NCBI GenBank assembly: GCA_020024985.1 | Contig: JAHHSW010000075.1 | Span: forward strand, 1-5,478 | DNA: 5,478 nucleotides | Direction: 5' to 3' | Origin: Anaeroplasmataceae bacterium | Lineage (GTDB): Bacteria > Bacillota_I > Bacilli_A > Acholeplasmatales > Anaeroplasmataceae | Shown here: positions 1 to 5,478 of the stretch, in pieces | Numbering within the stretch: the stretch's first letter is position 1 | Layout of the letters: each line of letters starts with the position of its first letter | Notes under the pieces: model-generated | The model's database searches: none | Seen by the model: only the letters and a program-made list of their open reading frames with translations | What the model was told of the DNA's origin: nothing | Translations under genes and position numbers: made by a program

Positions 1-303
1 AATAGTAATTTATTATTTTTTAACTATAAGGGTGAGGAAATGAGTAGGCAGGGCTTCTTTAAATATATAAAGAAGATTGCTAGTGAATGTGGGATTGAAA
101 AGACCATTTCCCCACATACCATTCGTCATAGCTTTGCCACCCACCTTTTAGAGGGTGGAGCAAGCCTTAGAATGGTTCAAGAAATTTTAGGACATGAGGA
201 TATATCGACAACTCAGATATATACGCATATAGATAGAGCAAGGCTTAGGGATATGTATGATCATACCTTCCCACTTGCTAAAGGTAATAAGGAGGAAAAT
301 TAA
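1..303 (+). CDS. xerD: Tyrosine recombinase XerD, C-terminal part (5' end outside window)
   Basis: This is the C-terminal part of a site-specific tyrosine recombinase, which with XerC resolves chromosome dimers at the dif site in the cytoplasm. The frame is open from base 1 and the residues before the first ATG at base 40 ([15 protein letters not shown]) match the family, so that ATG is internal and the gene begins left of the window. The visible 100 residues carry the second half of the catalytic set: H39 and R42 in [15 protein letters not shown]65 in LGHEDIS, and the DNA-cleaving tyrosine Y74 in STTQIYTH. The first catalytic Arg and the Lys would lie upstream. The family is usually about 300 residues, so one third is seen. 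The call of XerD over XerC rests on the next gene: in Bacillus subtilis xerD (ripX) directly precedes the phosphopentomutase gene. A XerC or integrase paralogue is less likely. The stop lies 2 bases before deoB, indicating an operon. Confidence 0.9.
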   Translation, partial: NSNLLFFNYKGEEMSRQGFFKYIKKIASECGIEKTISPHTIRHSFATHLLEGGASLRMVQEILGHEDISTTQIYTHIDRARLRDMYDHTFPLAKGNKEEN

Positions 304-305
304 TT

Positions 306-1481
306 ATGAAATTTAAAAGAGTGTTTTGTATTGTAATGGATTCAGTGGGCTGTGGTACTGCCCCACTTTCATATCAATACGGAAATGATGGAGCTAATAC
401 AATTGGCCATATCAGTGAGCATGAGGGAGGAATTACCCTTCCTAATATGGAAAAATGGGGATATGGTAATTTAACACCAATCGTTGGTGTTAAGCCAATT
501 CATGAATTTGGCTATTATGGAAAGATGGATGAGGCCTCAATTGGAAAGGATACTCTTACAGGTCACTGGGAAATGATGGGTATTAAAACTGAGGTTGCCT
601 TTAAGACCTTCACAGAGCATGGCTTCCCAGCTGAGCTAATGAATGCCCTAGAGGAGAAGACTGGACATAAGATTATTGGTAATAAGAGTGCCTCAGGTAC
701 AGAAATTTTAAAGGAGCTTGGTGAGGAGCATATTAAAACTGGTGCGATGATTGTTTATACAAGTGCTGACTCAGTTTTACAAATTGCCGCACATGAGGAG
801 CATTTTGGTCTTGAGGAGCTTTACCGCTGCTGTAAAATTGCTCGTGAGCTATGTATGGACCCTAAGTACTGTGTAGGTAGAATTATTGCTCGTCCATTTG
901 TTGGAGAGACTAGTGATACATTTAAGCGTACTACAAATCGTCATGACTATGCAGTAGCTCCTAAAACTGATACTACAATGGATGTATTAAAGGCAGCTGG
1001 CTATGATGTAATTTCAGTTGGTAAGATTGCTGATATTTTCTCTCATAGAGGAGTAACAGATGAAAACCCAATTAAGTCCAACCATAATGGTATGGAAATT
1101 ACAACCTCAATTCTAGATAGAGACTTCACTGGTCTATGCTTTACTAATTTAGTAGACTTTGATGCTCTATATGGACATAGAAGAGATCCTAAGGGCTATA
1201 AGAATGCCCTAGAGGAGTTTGATACTGATATTAAGACATTTATTGATCATATGCATGAGGATGATTTATTAATCGTTACTGCAGACCATGGTAATGACCC
1301 AACCTGGAGTGGTACTGACCATACAAGAGAGTATGTTCCACTACTTGTATATTCAAAGTCTATTGGTAAGGGTACCTTAGGTACTAGACATTCATTTGCT
1401 GATATTGGTGCTACAGTTGCTGAAAACTTTAAGGTGACAGCTCCATATATTGGTAAGAGCTTCCTAAATGAATTAAAGTAA
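306..1481 (+). CDS. deoB: Phosphopentomutase (DeoB)
   Basis: This cytoplasmic Mn-dependent enzyme interconverts ribose 1-phosphate or deoxyribose 1-phosphate with the 5-phosphates, feeding sugars from nucleoside phosphorolysis into the pentose phosphate route or to DeoC. The 391-residue protein has the normal length and is collinear with the Bacillus enzyme from end to end. It belongs to the alkaline phosphatase superfamily. Visible metal ligands are D12 (VMDSVGCG), D286 and H291 ([14 protein letters not shown]), D327 and H328 (TADHGNDP) and H339 ([12 protein letters not shown]). The phosphorylated threonine is T85 in [12 protein letters not shown]. The cap domain spans roughly residues 100-215. 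The start is fixed by a strong AAGGAGG at 289-295, 10 bases before the ATG and lying inside the end of xerD, so the two genes are translationally close and very probably co-transcribed. A hairpin terminator follows at once. Bacillus has a purine nucleoside phosphorylase gene next; here there is none. Confidence 0.97.
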   Translation: MKFKRVFCIVMDSVGCGTAPLSYQYGNDGANTIGHISEHEGGITLPNMEKWGYGNLTPIVGVKPIHEFGYYGKMDEASIGKDTLTGHWEMMGIKTEVAFKTFTEHGFPAELMNALEEKTGHKIIGNKSASGTEILKELGEEHIKTGAMIVYTSADSVLQIAAHEEHFGLEELYRCCKIARELCMDPKYCVGRIIARPFVGETSDTFKRTTNRHDYAVAPKTDTTMDVLKAAGYDVISVGKIADIFSHRGVTDENPIKSNHNGMEITTSILDRDFTGLCFTNLVDFDALYGHRRDPKGYKNALEEFDTDIKTFIDHMHEDDLLIVTADHGNDPTWSGTDHTREYVPLLVYSKSIGKGTLGTRHSFADIGATVAENFKVTAPYIGKSFLNELK

Positions 1482-1489
1482 ATGCTTTT

Positions 1490-1526
1490 AAAGCCCTGAA
1501 AAGCCTTTTTTCAGGGCTTTTGTTTT
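1490..1526 (+). terminator. Rho-independent terminator of xerD-deoB
   Basis: AAAGCCCTGAA (1490-1500) pairs perfectly with TTCAGGGCTTT (1510-1520) to form an 11-bp stem around a 9-base loop, followed by a T-rich tract (TGTTTTG). It begins 9 bases after the deoB stop, which places the end of the xerD-deoB transcript here and separates it from the alcohol dehydrogenase gene. Confidence 0.9.
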
Positions 1527-1554
1527 GTCTTAGATAAATTATAGTGATTATAGC
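1525..1554 (+). promoter_or_regulatory. Tentative promoter for the alcohol dehydrogenase gene
   Basis: TTGTCT (1525-1530) and TATAGC (1549-1554) are spaced by 18 bases, a weak match to a vegetative sigma factor promoter. A promoter is expected between the deoB terminator and the next gene, but the AT-rich sequence offers other -10-like hexamers such as TATAGT at 1540-1545, so the exact site is uncertain. If this one is used, the mRNA leader would be about 130 bases long. Confidence 0.3.
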
Positions 1555-1557
1555 TAA

Positions 1558-1578
1558 TATTTCATTATAAGTGAAATA
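1558..1578. repeat. Inverted repeat, possible operator
   Basis: TATTTCA (1558-1564) and TGAAATA (1572-1578) form a perfect 7-bp inverted repeat with a 7-base centre, just downstream of the tentative -10. Its size and position fit a repressor operator, but I do not recognise the motif as belonging to a known regulator, and AT-rich dyads of this size also arise by chance. Confidence 0.3.
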
Positions 1579-1662
1579 ATAAGGCCTAGAGGAGATTTCT
1601 AATGAATTTAGGAAATGATTTGAATTTTTCTTTAAATAATAGGATAATAGAAGTAGATATTA

Positions 1663-1677
1663 AATAGCTAGGCTATT
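1663..1677. repeat. Small inverted repeat before the alcohol dehydrogenase RBS
   Basis: AATAGC (1663-1668) and GCTATT (1672-1677) are perfect 6-bp arms around a 3-base loop, ending 6 bases before the GAGGT ribosome binding site (1684-1688). As RNA this could be a small hairpin influencing initiation or decay. It has no T tract, so it is not a terminator. Confidence 0.3.
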
Positions 1678-1694
1678 AGAATAGAGGTAGAAAA

Positions 1695-2867
1695 ATGGAT
1701 AATTTTAAATATTACACACCTACTAAGATATTTTTTGGTAGGGATGAGGAGAAGAATGTTGGTAAAATAATTAAGGAGTATGGCTTTAAAAAGATAATGC
1801 TTCATTATGGTATGGGATCAATTAAAAGAAATGGTCTATATGATACTGTAGTAAAATCCTTAAGAGAAAATGAAATTGACTTTATAGAGCTTGGTGGGGT
1901 TGAGGCTAACCCTAAGCTAGCTAAGGTATTAGAGGGAGTCGGGCTATGTAAGAATAATAATATTGAAATGATTTTAGCTGTAGGTGGAGGCTCTGTTATT
2001 GATTCAGCTAAGGCCATTGCGGCTGGTGCTATAGTTGATTTTTCACCTTGGGAGTTTTCAATTAAAAATAAGACACCAAAAGCTCACCTTCCAGTAGGTA
2101 CAATTTTAACGATTGCGGCCTCAGGAAGTGATATGAGTGATTCCTGTGTAATTACAAATGAGGTAACTAAGGAAAAAAGAGGCTTTAATACTGATGTTAA
2201 TAGGCCATTATTTTCAATTTTAAATCCTGAGCTAACCTATTCAGTTAGTAAATTTCAAACTGCCTGTGGTATTACAGATATAATGATGCATACCCTAGAA
2301 AGATTCCTATCTAAGGGTGATGATTTTGAAATAACTGATAATATTTCAATTGGTCTTTTAAAGGCAGTTATGGATGCAGGTAGAATTGCCATTAAGGAGC
2401 CAAATAATTATAATGCTCGTGCAACCTTGCTTTGGGCTAATTCATTATCACATAACGGTTTAACTGGCTGTAGTAGAAAATATTTAATGAGTGTTCATCA
2501 GATGGAGCATGAAATAAGTGGTATGTATGATAATGTAGCTCACGCAGCAGGCCTTGCAGCTATCTGGCCACAATGGGCTATGAATGCAATAGAAGGAGAT
2601 TTAAGTAGATTTAAGAGGCTTGCCTATGAATTAGTTGGAATTAAGGAAACTTCTGATCCAATTAAAGATGTAAAACAAGCGATTTTAGAGCTTAAGGCTT
2701 ATTTCAAGGAAATTGGTATGCCTGTTAGCCTAAATGAGCTTAAAATTGAAAAATCAAGGCTTCCTGAGCTTGCTTCTAATATAAGCTTTAATAAAGCTAG
2801 AGTTTTACATGATATTATTGATATAGATTATGATATGGCACTTAAGATATTAGAGGAATCATTTTAA
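1695..2867 (+). CDS. Iron-containing alcohol dehydrogenase (butanol dehydrogenase / YqhD-like)
   Basis: This is a cytoplasmic NAD(P)H-dependent alcohol/aldehyde oxidoreductase of the group III, metal-dependent family, likely reducing short-chain aldehydes during fermentation or detoxification. At 390 residues it has the family length. The N-terminal dinucleotide-binding half includes YGMGSIKRNGLYD (about 38-50), where the clostridial butanol dehydrogenases and YqhD carry a GGGS-type NADP-contacting loop, and GGGSVIDSAKA (97-107). The C-terminal helical half has the metal ligands D195 and H199 (TDIMMHTLE), H268 (VHQMEHEIS) and H283 (VAHAAGLA), with conserved H272 also present. The pattern fits the BdhA/BdhB/YugJ/YqhD branch better than the glycerol dehydrogenase branch. 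NADPH preference is inferred, and the real substrate cannot be read from sequence. The start is supported by GAGGT at 1684-1688, 6 bases before the ATG. The gene lies between its own possible promoter and a terminator, so it looks monocistronic. Confidence 0.93.
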   Translation: MDNFKYYTPTKIFFGRDEEKNVGKIIKEYGFKKIMLHYGMGSIKRNGLYDTVVKSLRENEIDFIELGGVEANPKLAKVLEGVGLCKNNNIEMILAVGGGSVIDSAKAIAAGAIVDFSPWEFSIKNKTPKAHLPVGTILTIAASGSDMSDSCVITNEVTKEKRGFNTDVNRPLFSILNPELTYSVSKFQTACGITDIMMHTLERFLSKGDDFEITDNISIGLLKAVMDAGRIAIKEPNNYNARATLLWANSLSHNGLTGCSRKYLMSVHQMEHEISGMYDNVAHAAGLAAIWPQWAMNAIEGDLSRFKRLAYELVGIKETSDPIKDVKQAILELKAYFKEIGMPVSLNELKIEKSRLPELASNISFNKARVLHDIIDIDYDMALKILEESF

Positions 2868-2875
2868 TAGCTAAT

Positions 2876-2907
2876 AAGGACTGGTAATTTTTGCCAGTCC
2901 TTTTTTT
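2876..2907 (+). terminator. Rho-independent terminator of the alcohol dehydrogenase gene
   Basis: AAGGACTGG (2876-2884) pairs with CCAGTCCTT (2894-2902). The stem can continue inward through one G-U and two A-U pairs to a 3-base loop. A run of seven T follows at 2901-2907. It starts 9 bases after the stop codon. Confidence 0.9.
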
Positions 2908-2958
2908 AAAAATGAAAAAGGCCTCTAGTGACTAGCATGGCTAGTCCTATAAGGCCTT
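2908..2958 (-). terminator. Rho-independent terminator of the leftward amylase gene
   Basis: An outer stem of AAGGCCT (2918-2924) with AGGCCTT (2952-2958) encloses a second perfect stem, GACTAGC (2930-2936) with GCTAGTC (2940-2946) around an ATG loop. Between them are a few more pairs with a bulge. On the minus strand the stem is followed by two T runs (the A runs at 2915-2919 and 2908-2912). It lies 13 bases past the amylase stop. Together with the terminator at 2876-2907 it insulates the two convergent genes. Confidence 0.85.
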
Positions 2959-2971
2959 AAAGCTATTTATT

Positions 2972-5146
2972 TTATTTCCAGCTAATAGGAGTAGTAATCT
3001 TACCACCAGAGCACTTTAAATCAATTGTTTGAGCCTTTTTATTATCCCAAGAGGCAGCTGCCCCCTTATCAAAGACTACAAGAATTAAATTATCTAAAGC
3101 CTTATCTAGAGTAAATAATACTTTACCATTTTCTACCTTAGCATTATAGAATGAGCCTGGAGCACCATCTGTTTGCCATGCCCAAACCTTAATTTCCTGA
3201 CCATCCTTAAATGGCCAGCTCTTATCAATAGCTACCTCATAGCTTACGCTACGAGCAGTGTCATCTACATAAATATTACAAATTCTATTTCCATCATCCT
3301 TAAGCATAACCCTTTGCTTACCTAGGGTTTCAATGACTCCATTAGCTTCCTTACCAAATAGGAATTCAATATCAATTAAGTCCTTGCCCTTTACATCAAG
3401 CTCACAGGTACGGTAGCCATCCTTACCAGCACTAAGCTTAATCCAGCGAGGCTTACCTGTAGAATATTCACATAGCTCATAATCCTTAGGTCCCTTATAA
3501 TGGAATACAACCTTATCAATATTAGGAATAGTAGGATTAGAAATTTGAATAACCACCATTCCATAGCCATCTAGGATAATTTGGTTGTCGCCCATCTTAC
3601 CACCATACTTAAAGATTTCCTTAGCATTATTAAAGCTATAGCTTATAGCCTTACTATCACTAGAGGTATTAATAGCAACTAAATAGGTCTTACCATTATA
3701 GGTTCTTGTAAATGATGAAACTGAGTAATCAAGATTAATAGGCTTAAAATCTCCATATCTAAAGACATTATCATTAGCCTTTAAATTAGTTATAGCCTTA
3801 TAGAAGCTTAGCATAGAGGTAGGATCACTAGCCTGCTCCTCAGCTGACTTAATCTTTTTATTATGAGCATCCCAATCATTTGAGTTATTATTTTGATAAA
3901 TTATTGAAGCTAATTCACTTTCATCCTGCCACTTATAGCGCTGACGATAGCCTAGGTCACCATAGTTTTCACTATTTAGGGTACCTGACATACCAAGCTC
4001 ATCACCATTATAAATCCATGATAGACCAGGCATTAGCATAGTAAGAGCTGCCGCAGTCTTAGCCTTCTTATCATTAAAGCCTAAATCATTAATTGCTCTA
4101 TTCATATCATGGTTAGATAGGATTAATGAATTTAAGGTATTTTGATTATTAGCCATAAACTTATTTTGATTGCTCTCATAGGCAAATGGAATTGCCTCAC
4201 CATGAGAGGAATTAATATTATCAATTATATTTTTACGAGTAGAGAAGTCGAAGCAAGAATCAACACCCTGCTTTAGATAATGAGAAATCGCATCACTAGA
4301 ATAATCTAGAACCTCAAGGGTTACGAAGCAGTCCTTATCGTAGGCCTTTAAATCCTTATTAAGCTTATTAAAGAAATTAAGGTTGGCATTCCAATTTAGC
4401 TCTCCTAAATTATCAGAGCCCTCATAAAGCTCCATAGCACCGAAATCTGTGCTGTAGTTATAGACATGCTTAGCACCATCTACTCTAAAGCCATCAACAC
4501 CCATATCAATATAGCTCTTACAAATTTCTAGCATCTCAGCATATAGCTTAGGTGAGTCCCAGTTTAAATCTGGAAGATTATCAACGAAGCAGGCATAATA
4601 GAATTCATCCTTATATCTATATCTATTATCTGTAACTCTTGTTTTAGTCCAGCGGTAATAATCTCTATAGCCTTCCTCCCTGTTACTAGATCTATAGAAC
4701 CATTCAGCGTTCTTTGAGGTATGATTAATTACTAAATCGAGCATTACATACATACCACGCTTATGAGCCTCGTCAAGTAGCTTTTGATAAGCCTCCATAC
4801 CACCAAAGTCAATTTTAACAGATCTATAGTCTGTTACATCATAACCATGGTAGGTTGAAGCATTATGAATAGGAGTAAGCCAAAGAACCTCTACATTTAG
4901 CTGCTCCTTTAAAAAATCTAGCTTTTTGATAATACCATCAATATCAGCTGTAATAGAACCATCATTCTTAGGGTTACCATTACAAAAGCTACTAACAAAT
5001 ACCTGGTAGCCTACTCTACCATCGTGCTGTATTGTGCCTGTAGCTTGATTTGGCTTATTTGGATCAACTTGGTTTTGATTGTTGTTGCAGCTACATAAGC
5101 CAAGTAGCATCATTCCAAAAACTGGAAGTAATTTAAATAATTTCAT
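2972..5146 (-). CDS. GH13 alpha-amylase family lipoprotein with two C-terminal beta modules
   Basis: This is a predicted surface-anchored glycoside hydrolase cutting alpha-1,4 (perhaps alpha-1,6) glucans such as starch or glycogen fragments. Numbering is from the chosen start, 724 residues. A short basic N-terminus and hydrophobic stretch (about 1-18) lead to a lipobox LCSC with lipidated C20, then an Asn/Gln-rich linker (about 21-38). The TIM barrel (about 45-445) has all GH13 regions: DLVINH (137-142), LPDLN (191-195), GFRVDGAKH (219-227; nucleophile D223), TLEVLD (276-281; acid/base E278) and SNHD (344-347; D347). A domain C-like sheet follows (about 460-537). Two further beta-rich stretches (about 544-633 and 634-724) resemble starch-binding modules; the last has W655, W657, F666, Y667 and W700. 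That binding role is inferred. The LPDLN segment recalls the MPDLN-type intermediary amylases; exact specificity is unclear. An ATG 6 bases upstream (5152) is in frame but too close to the ribosome binding site. No transporter or other saccharolytic gene adjoins it. Confidence 0.92.
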   Translation of the reverse strand: MKLFKLLPVFGMMLLGLCSCNNNQNQVDPNKPNQATGTIQHDGRVGYQVFVSSFCNGNPKNDGSITADIDGIIKKLDFLKEQLNVEVLWLTPIHNASTYHGYDVTDYRSVKIDFGGMEAYQKLLDEAHKRGMYVMLDLVINHTSKNAEWFYRSSNREEGYRDYYRWTKTRVTDNRYRYKDEFYYACFVDNLPDLNWDSPKLYAEMLEICKSYIDMGVDGFRVDGAKHVYNYSTDFGAMELYEGSDNLGELNWNANLNFFNKLNKDLKAYDKDCFVTLEVLDYSSDAISHYLKQGVDSCFDFSTRKNIIDNINSSHGEAIPFAYESNQNKFMANNQNTLNSLILSNHDMNRAINDLGFNDKKAKTAAALTMLMPGLSWIYNGDELGMSGTLNSENYGDLGYRQRYKWQDESELASIIYQNNNSNDWDAHNKKIKSAEEQASDPTSMLSFYKAITNLKANDNVFRYGDFKPINLDYSVSSFTRTYNGKTYLVAINTSSDSKAISYSFNNAKEIFKYGGKMGDNQIILDGYGMVVIQISNPTIPNIDKVVFHYKGPKDYELCEYSTGKPRWIKLSAGKDGYRTCELDVKGKDLIDIEFLFGKEANGVIETLGKQRVMLKDDGNRICNIYVDDTARSVSYEVAIDKSWPFKDGQEIKVWAWQTDGAPGSFYNAKVENGKVLFTLDKALDNLILVVFDKGAAASWDNKKAQTIDLKCSGGKITTPISWK

Positions 5147-5154
5147 AAACATCG

Positions 5155-5159
5155 CCTCT
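5155..5159 (-). promoter_or_regulatory. Ribosome binding site that decides the amylase start
   Basis: On the minus strand AAGAGGCG precedes two in-frame ATGs. AGAGG (5159 down to 5155) lies only 2 bases before the ATG at 5152 but 8 bases before the ATG at 5146. The normal spacing therefore selects 5146, giving the N-terminus MKLFKLLP instead of MFMKLFKLLP. The mature protein is the same after lipoprotein processing. Confidence 0.75.
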
Positions 5160-5167
5160 TTAGGTCT

Positions 5168-5176
5168 AGTATATCA
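5168..5176 (-). promoter_or_regulatory. Extended -10 promoter element for the amylase gene
   Basis: The minus strand reads TGATATACT, an extended -10 (TGn followed by TATACT, one mismatch to TATAAT). No good -35 hexamer lies 16-18 bases upstream, which fits an extended -10 promoter or one needing an activator. Transcription would start near 5161, giving a very short leader of about 15 bases before the ATG at 5146. Confidence 0.5.
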
Positions 5177-5215
5177 AAAAAATAATTCAAAATATAGAGG
5201 GTAAAGTCATTTATA

Positions 5216-5233
5216 AATTTTTTCGAAAAAATT
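5216..5233. repeat. Perfect 18-bp AT-rich palindrome
   Basis: AATTTTTTCGAAAAAATT is identical to its own reverse complement, centred between 5224 and 5225. It lies between the amylase -10 element and the cre-like site. A second, overlapping dyad pairs TCGAAAAAA (5223-5231) with TTTTTTTGA (5237-5245) with one mismatch. It could be a regulator site, or an intrinsically bent A-tract region that aids the promoter. Confidence 0.6.
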
Positions 5234-5241
5234 CGATTTTT

Positions 5242-5257
5242 TTGATAGCGCTTCCAA
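5242..5257. promoter_or_regulatory. cre-like operator (CcpA or another LacI-family regulator)
   Basis: TTGATAGCGCTTCCAA contains TGATAGCGCTTCCA (5243-5256), which fits the catabolite-responsive element consensus TGWNANCGNTNWCA at all but one specified position. It is centred on the CG-rich core typical of LacI-family operators, and six of eight positions per half are symmetric. It sits about 96 bases upstream of the amylase ATG, roughly 88 bases upstream of the predicted transcription start. That distance suits an activating or upstream site, or control of the opposite promoter. A maltose-type LacI regulator is an equally good candidate to CcpA. Confidence 0.6.
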
Positions 5258-5478
5258 GGAGTGCTTAAAAAGGATTTTATAACCATAGAAGATAGTAGAG
5301 GCTAAATAAAATTGACGAGGATTGATACCTGTTATAGTCTTACCTACTTTTGAAAAGAACTATTATTTTCTTAAATCCTATTAATAATAATATGGGCACA
5401 AAAATAGAAAAATATTTCATTTTACATATAGTATTAATTACTAGATATCAAAGTAAAAGGAAACAATAAATAGAATAT
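5258..5478. other. AT-rich non-coding region at the right edge
   Basis: I find no supported gene in these roughly 220 bases. Short open frames exist on both strands (5392-5469 + and 5340-5420 -), but neither has a ribosome binding site. The stretch looks like the shared upstream region between the leftward amylase and an unseen rightward gene. AAAAGGA at 5455-5461 could be the start of a ribosome binding site, but no start codon follows before the window ends. Confidence 0.5.
5312..5338 (+). promoter_or_regulatory. Candidate rightward promoter
   Basis: TTGACG (5312-5317) and TATAGT (5333-5338) each differ from consensus at one position, and TG at 5330-5331 makes an extended -10. The 15-base spacer is short, which the extended element may offset. 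Transcription would start near 5345 and run out of the window, giving a leader of at least 130 bases. Confidence 0.45.

Noticed and set aside
40..303. Short stand-alone recombinase of 87 residues starting at the ATG at base 40
   Set aside because: The frame stays open to base 1 and the residues before that ATG match XerD, so the gene is cut by the window edge rather than truncated in the cell.
1..303. Recombinase considered as a phage or integron integrase marking a mobile element
   Set aside because: Its close coupling to deoB is the conserved housekeeping arrangement of XerD, and no other mobile-element feature is present.
1602..1667. A 21-codon frame with a GAGGAG sequence upstream, considered as a gene
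   Set aside because: It is too short and has no recognisable content. It is kept only as a possible leader peptide in the findings.
1805..2017. A 70-codon minus-strand frame
   Set aside because: It lies wholly inside the alcohol dehydrogenase coding region on the opposite strand, and its protein has no recognisable motif. It is a shadow of the real gene.
2908..2958. Nested inverted repeat considered as a mobile element end or attachment site
   Set aside because: It sits just past the amylase stop with T runs on that strand, which a terminator explains fully. There are no flanking direct repeats or transposase.
5392..5469. A 25-codon plus-strand frame near the right edge
   Set aside because: There is no ribosome binding site before its ATG and the composition is ordinary AT-rich sequence.

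Overview
The window comes from an AT-rich bacterium that looks like a low-GC Firmicute (Bacillota), possibly a gut Bacilli or Erysipelotrichia-like lineage. The pointers are a xerD-deoB gene pair as in Bacillus, strong GGAGG-type ribosome binding sites, a Gram-positive style lipoprotein signal, a CcpA/LacI-type operator, and TAA stops in all four genes. I see no sense use of TGA, so the standard bacterial code fits. The taxonomic call is inference.

Layout. Positions 1-303 (+) hold the C-terminal third of a XerD-type tyrosine recombinase whose 5' end lies left of the window. Two bases later, deoB (306-1481, +) encodes a complete phosphopentomutase with every metal ligand and the phosphorylated threonine. 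The pair ends at an 11-bp hairpin terminator (1490-1526). A 213-base gap (1482-1694) has a tentative promoter and two small inverted repeats. It leads to a complete iron-containing alcohol dehydrogenase (1695-2867, +) with its own terminator. A convergent terminator at 2908-2958 closes a large leftward gene (2972-5146, -), a GH13 alpha-amylase-family lipoprotein with two extra C-terminal beta-rich modules. Its upstream region (5147-5257) has a ribosome binding site that favours the second ATG, an extended -10 element, an 18-bp perfect AT palindrome and a cre-like operator. The last ~220 bases hold no supported gene, but carry a plausible rightward promoter for something beyond the edge.

How the genes work together. 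XerD (chromosome dimer resolution) and DeoB (nucleoside sugar catabolism) are linked by conserved gene order rather than shared function. The alcohol dehydrogenase is probably a separate fermentative or aldehyde-reducing unit. The amylase would digest alpha-glucans at the cell surface, and its operator fits carbon-source control. The window is mostly ordinary core and carbohydrate metabolism; I found no convincing undescribed system. The most useful points are the revised amylase start, the amylase control region and the unassigned C-terminal modules.
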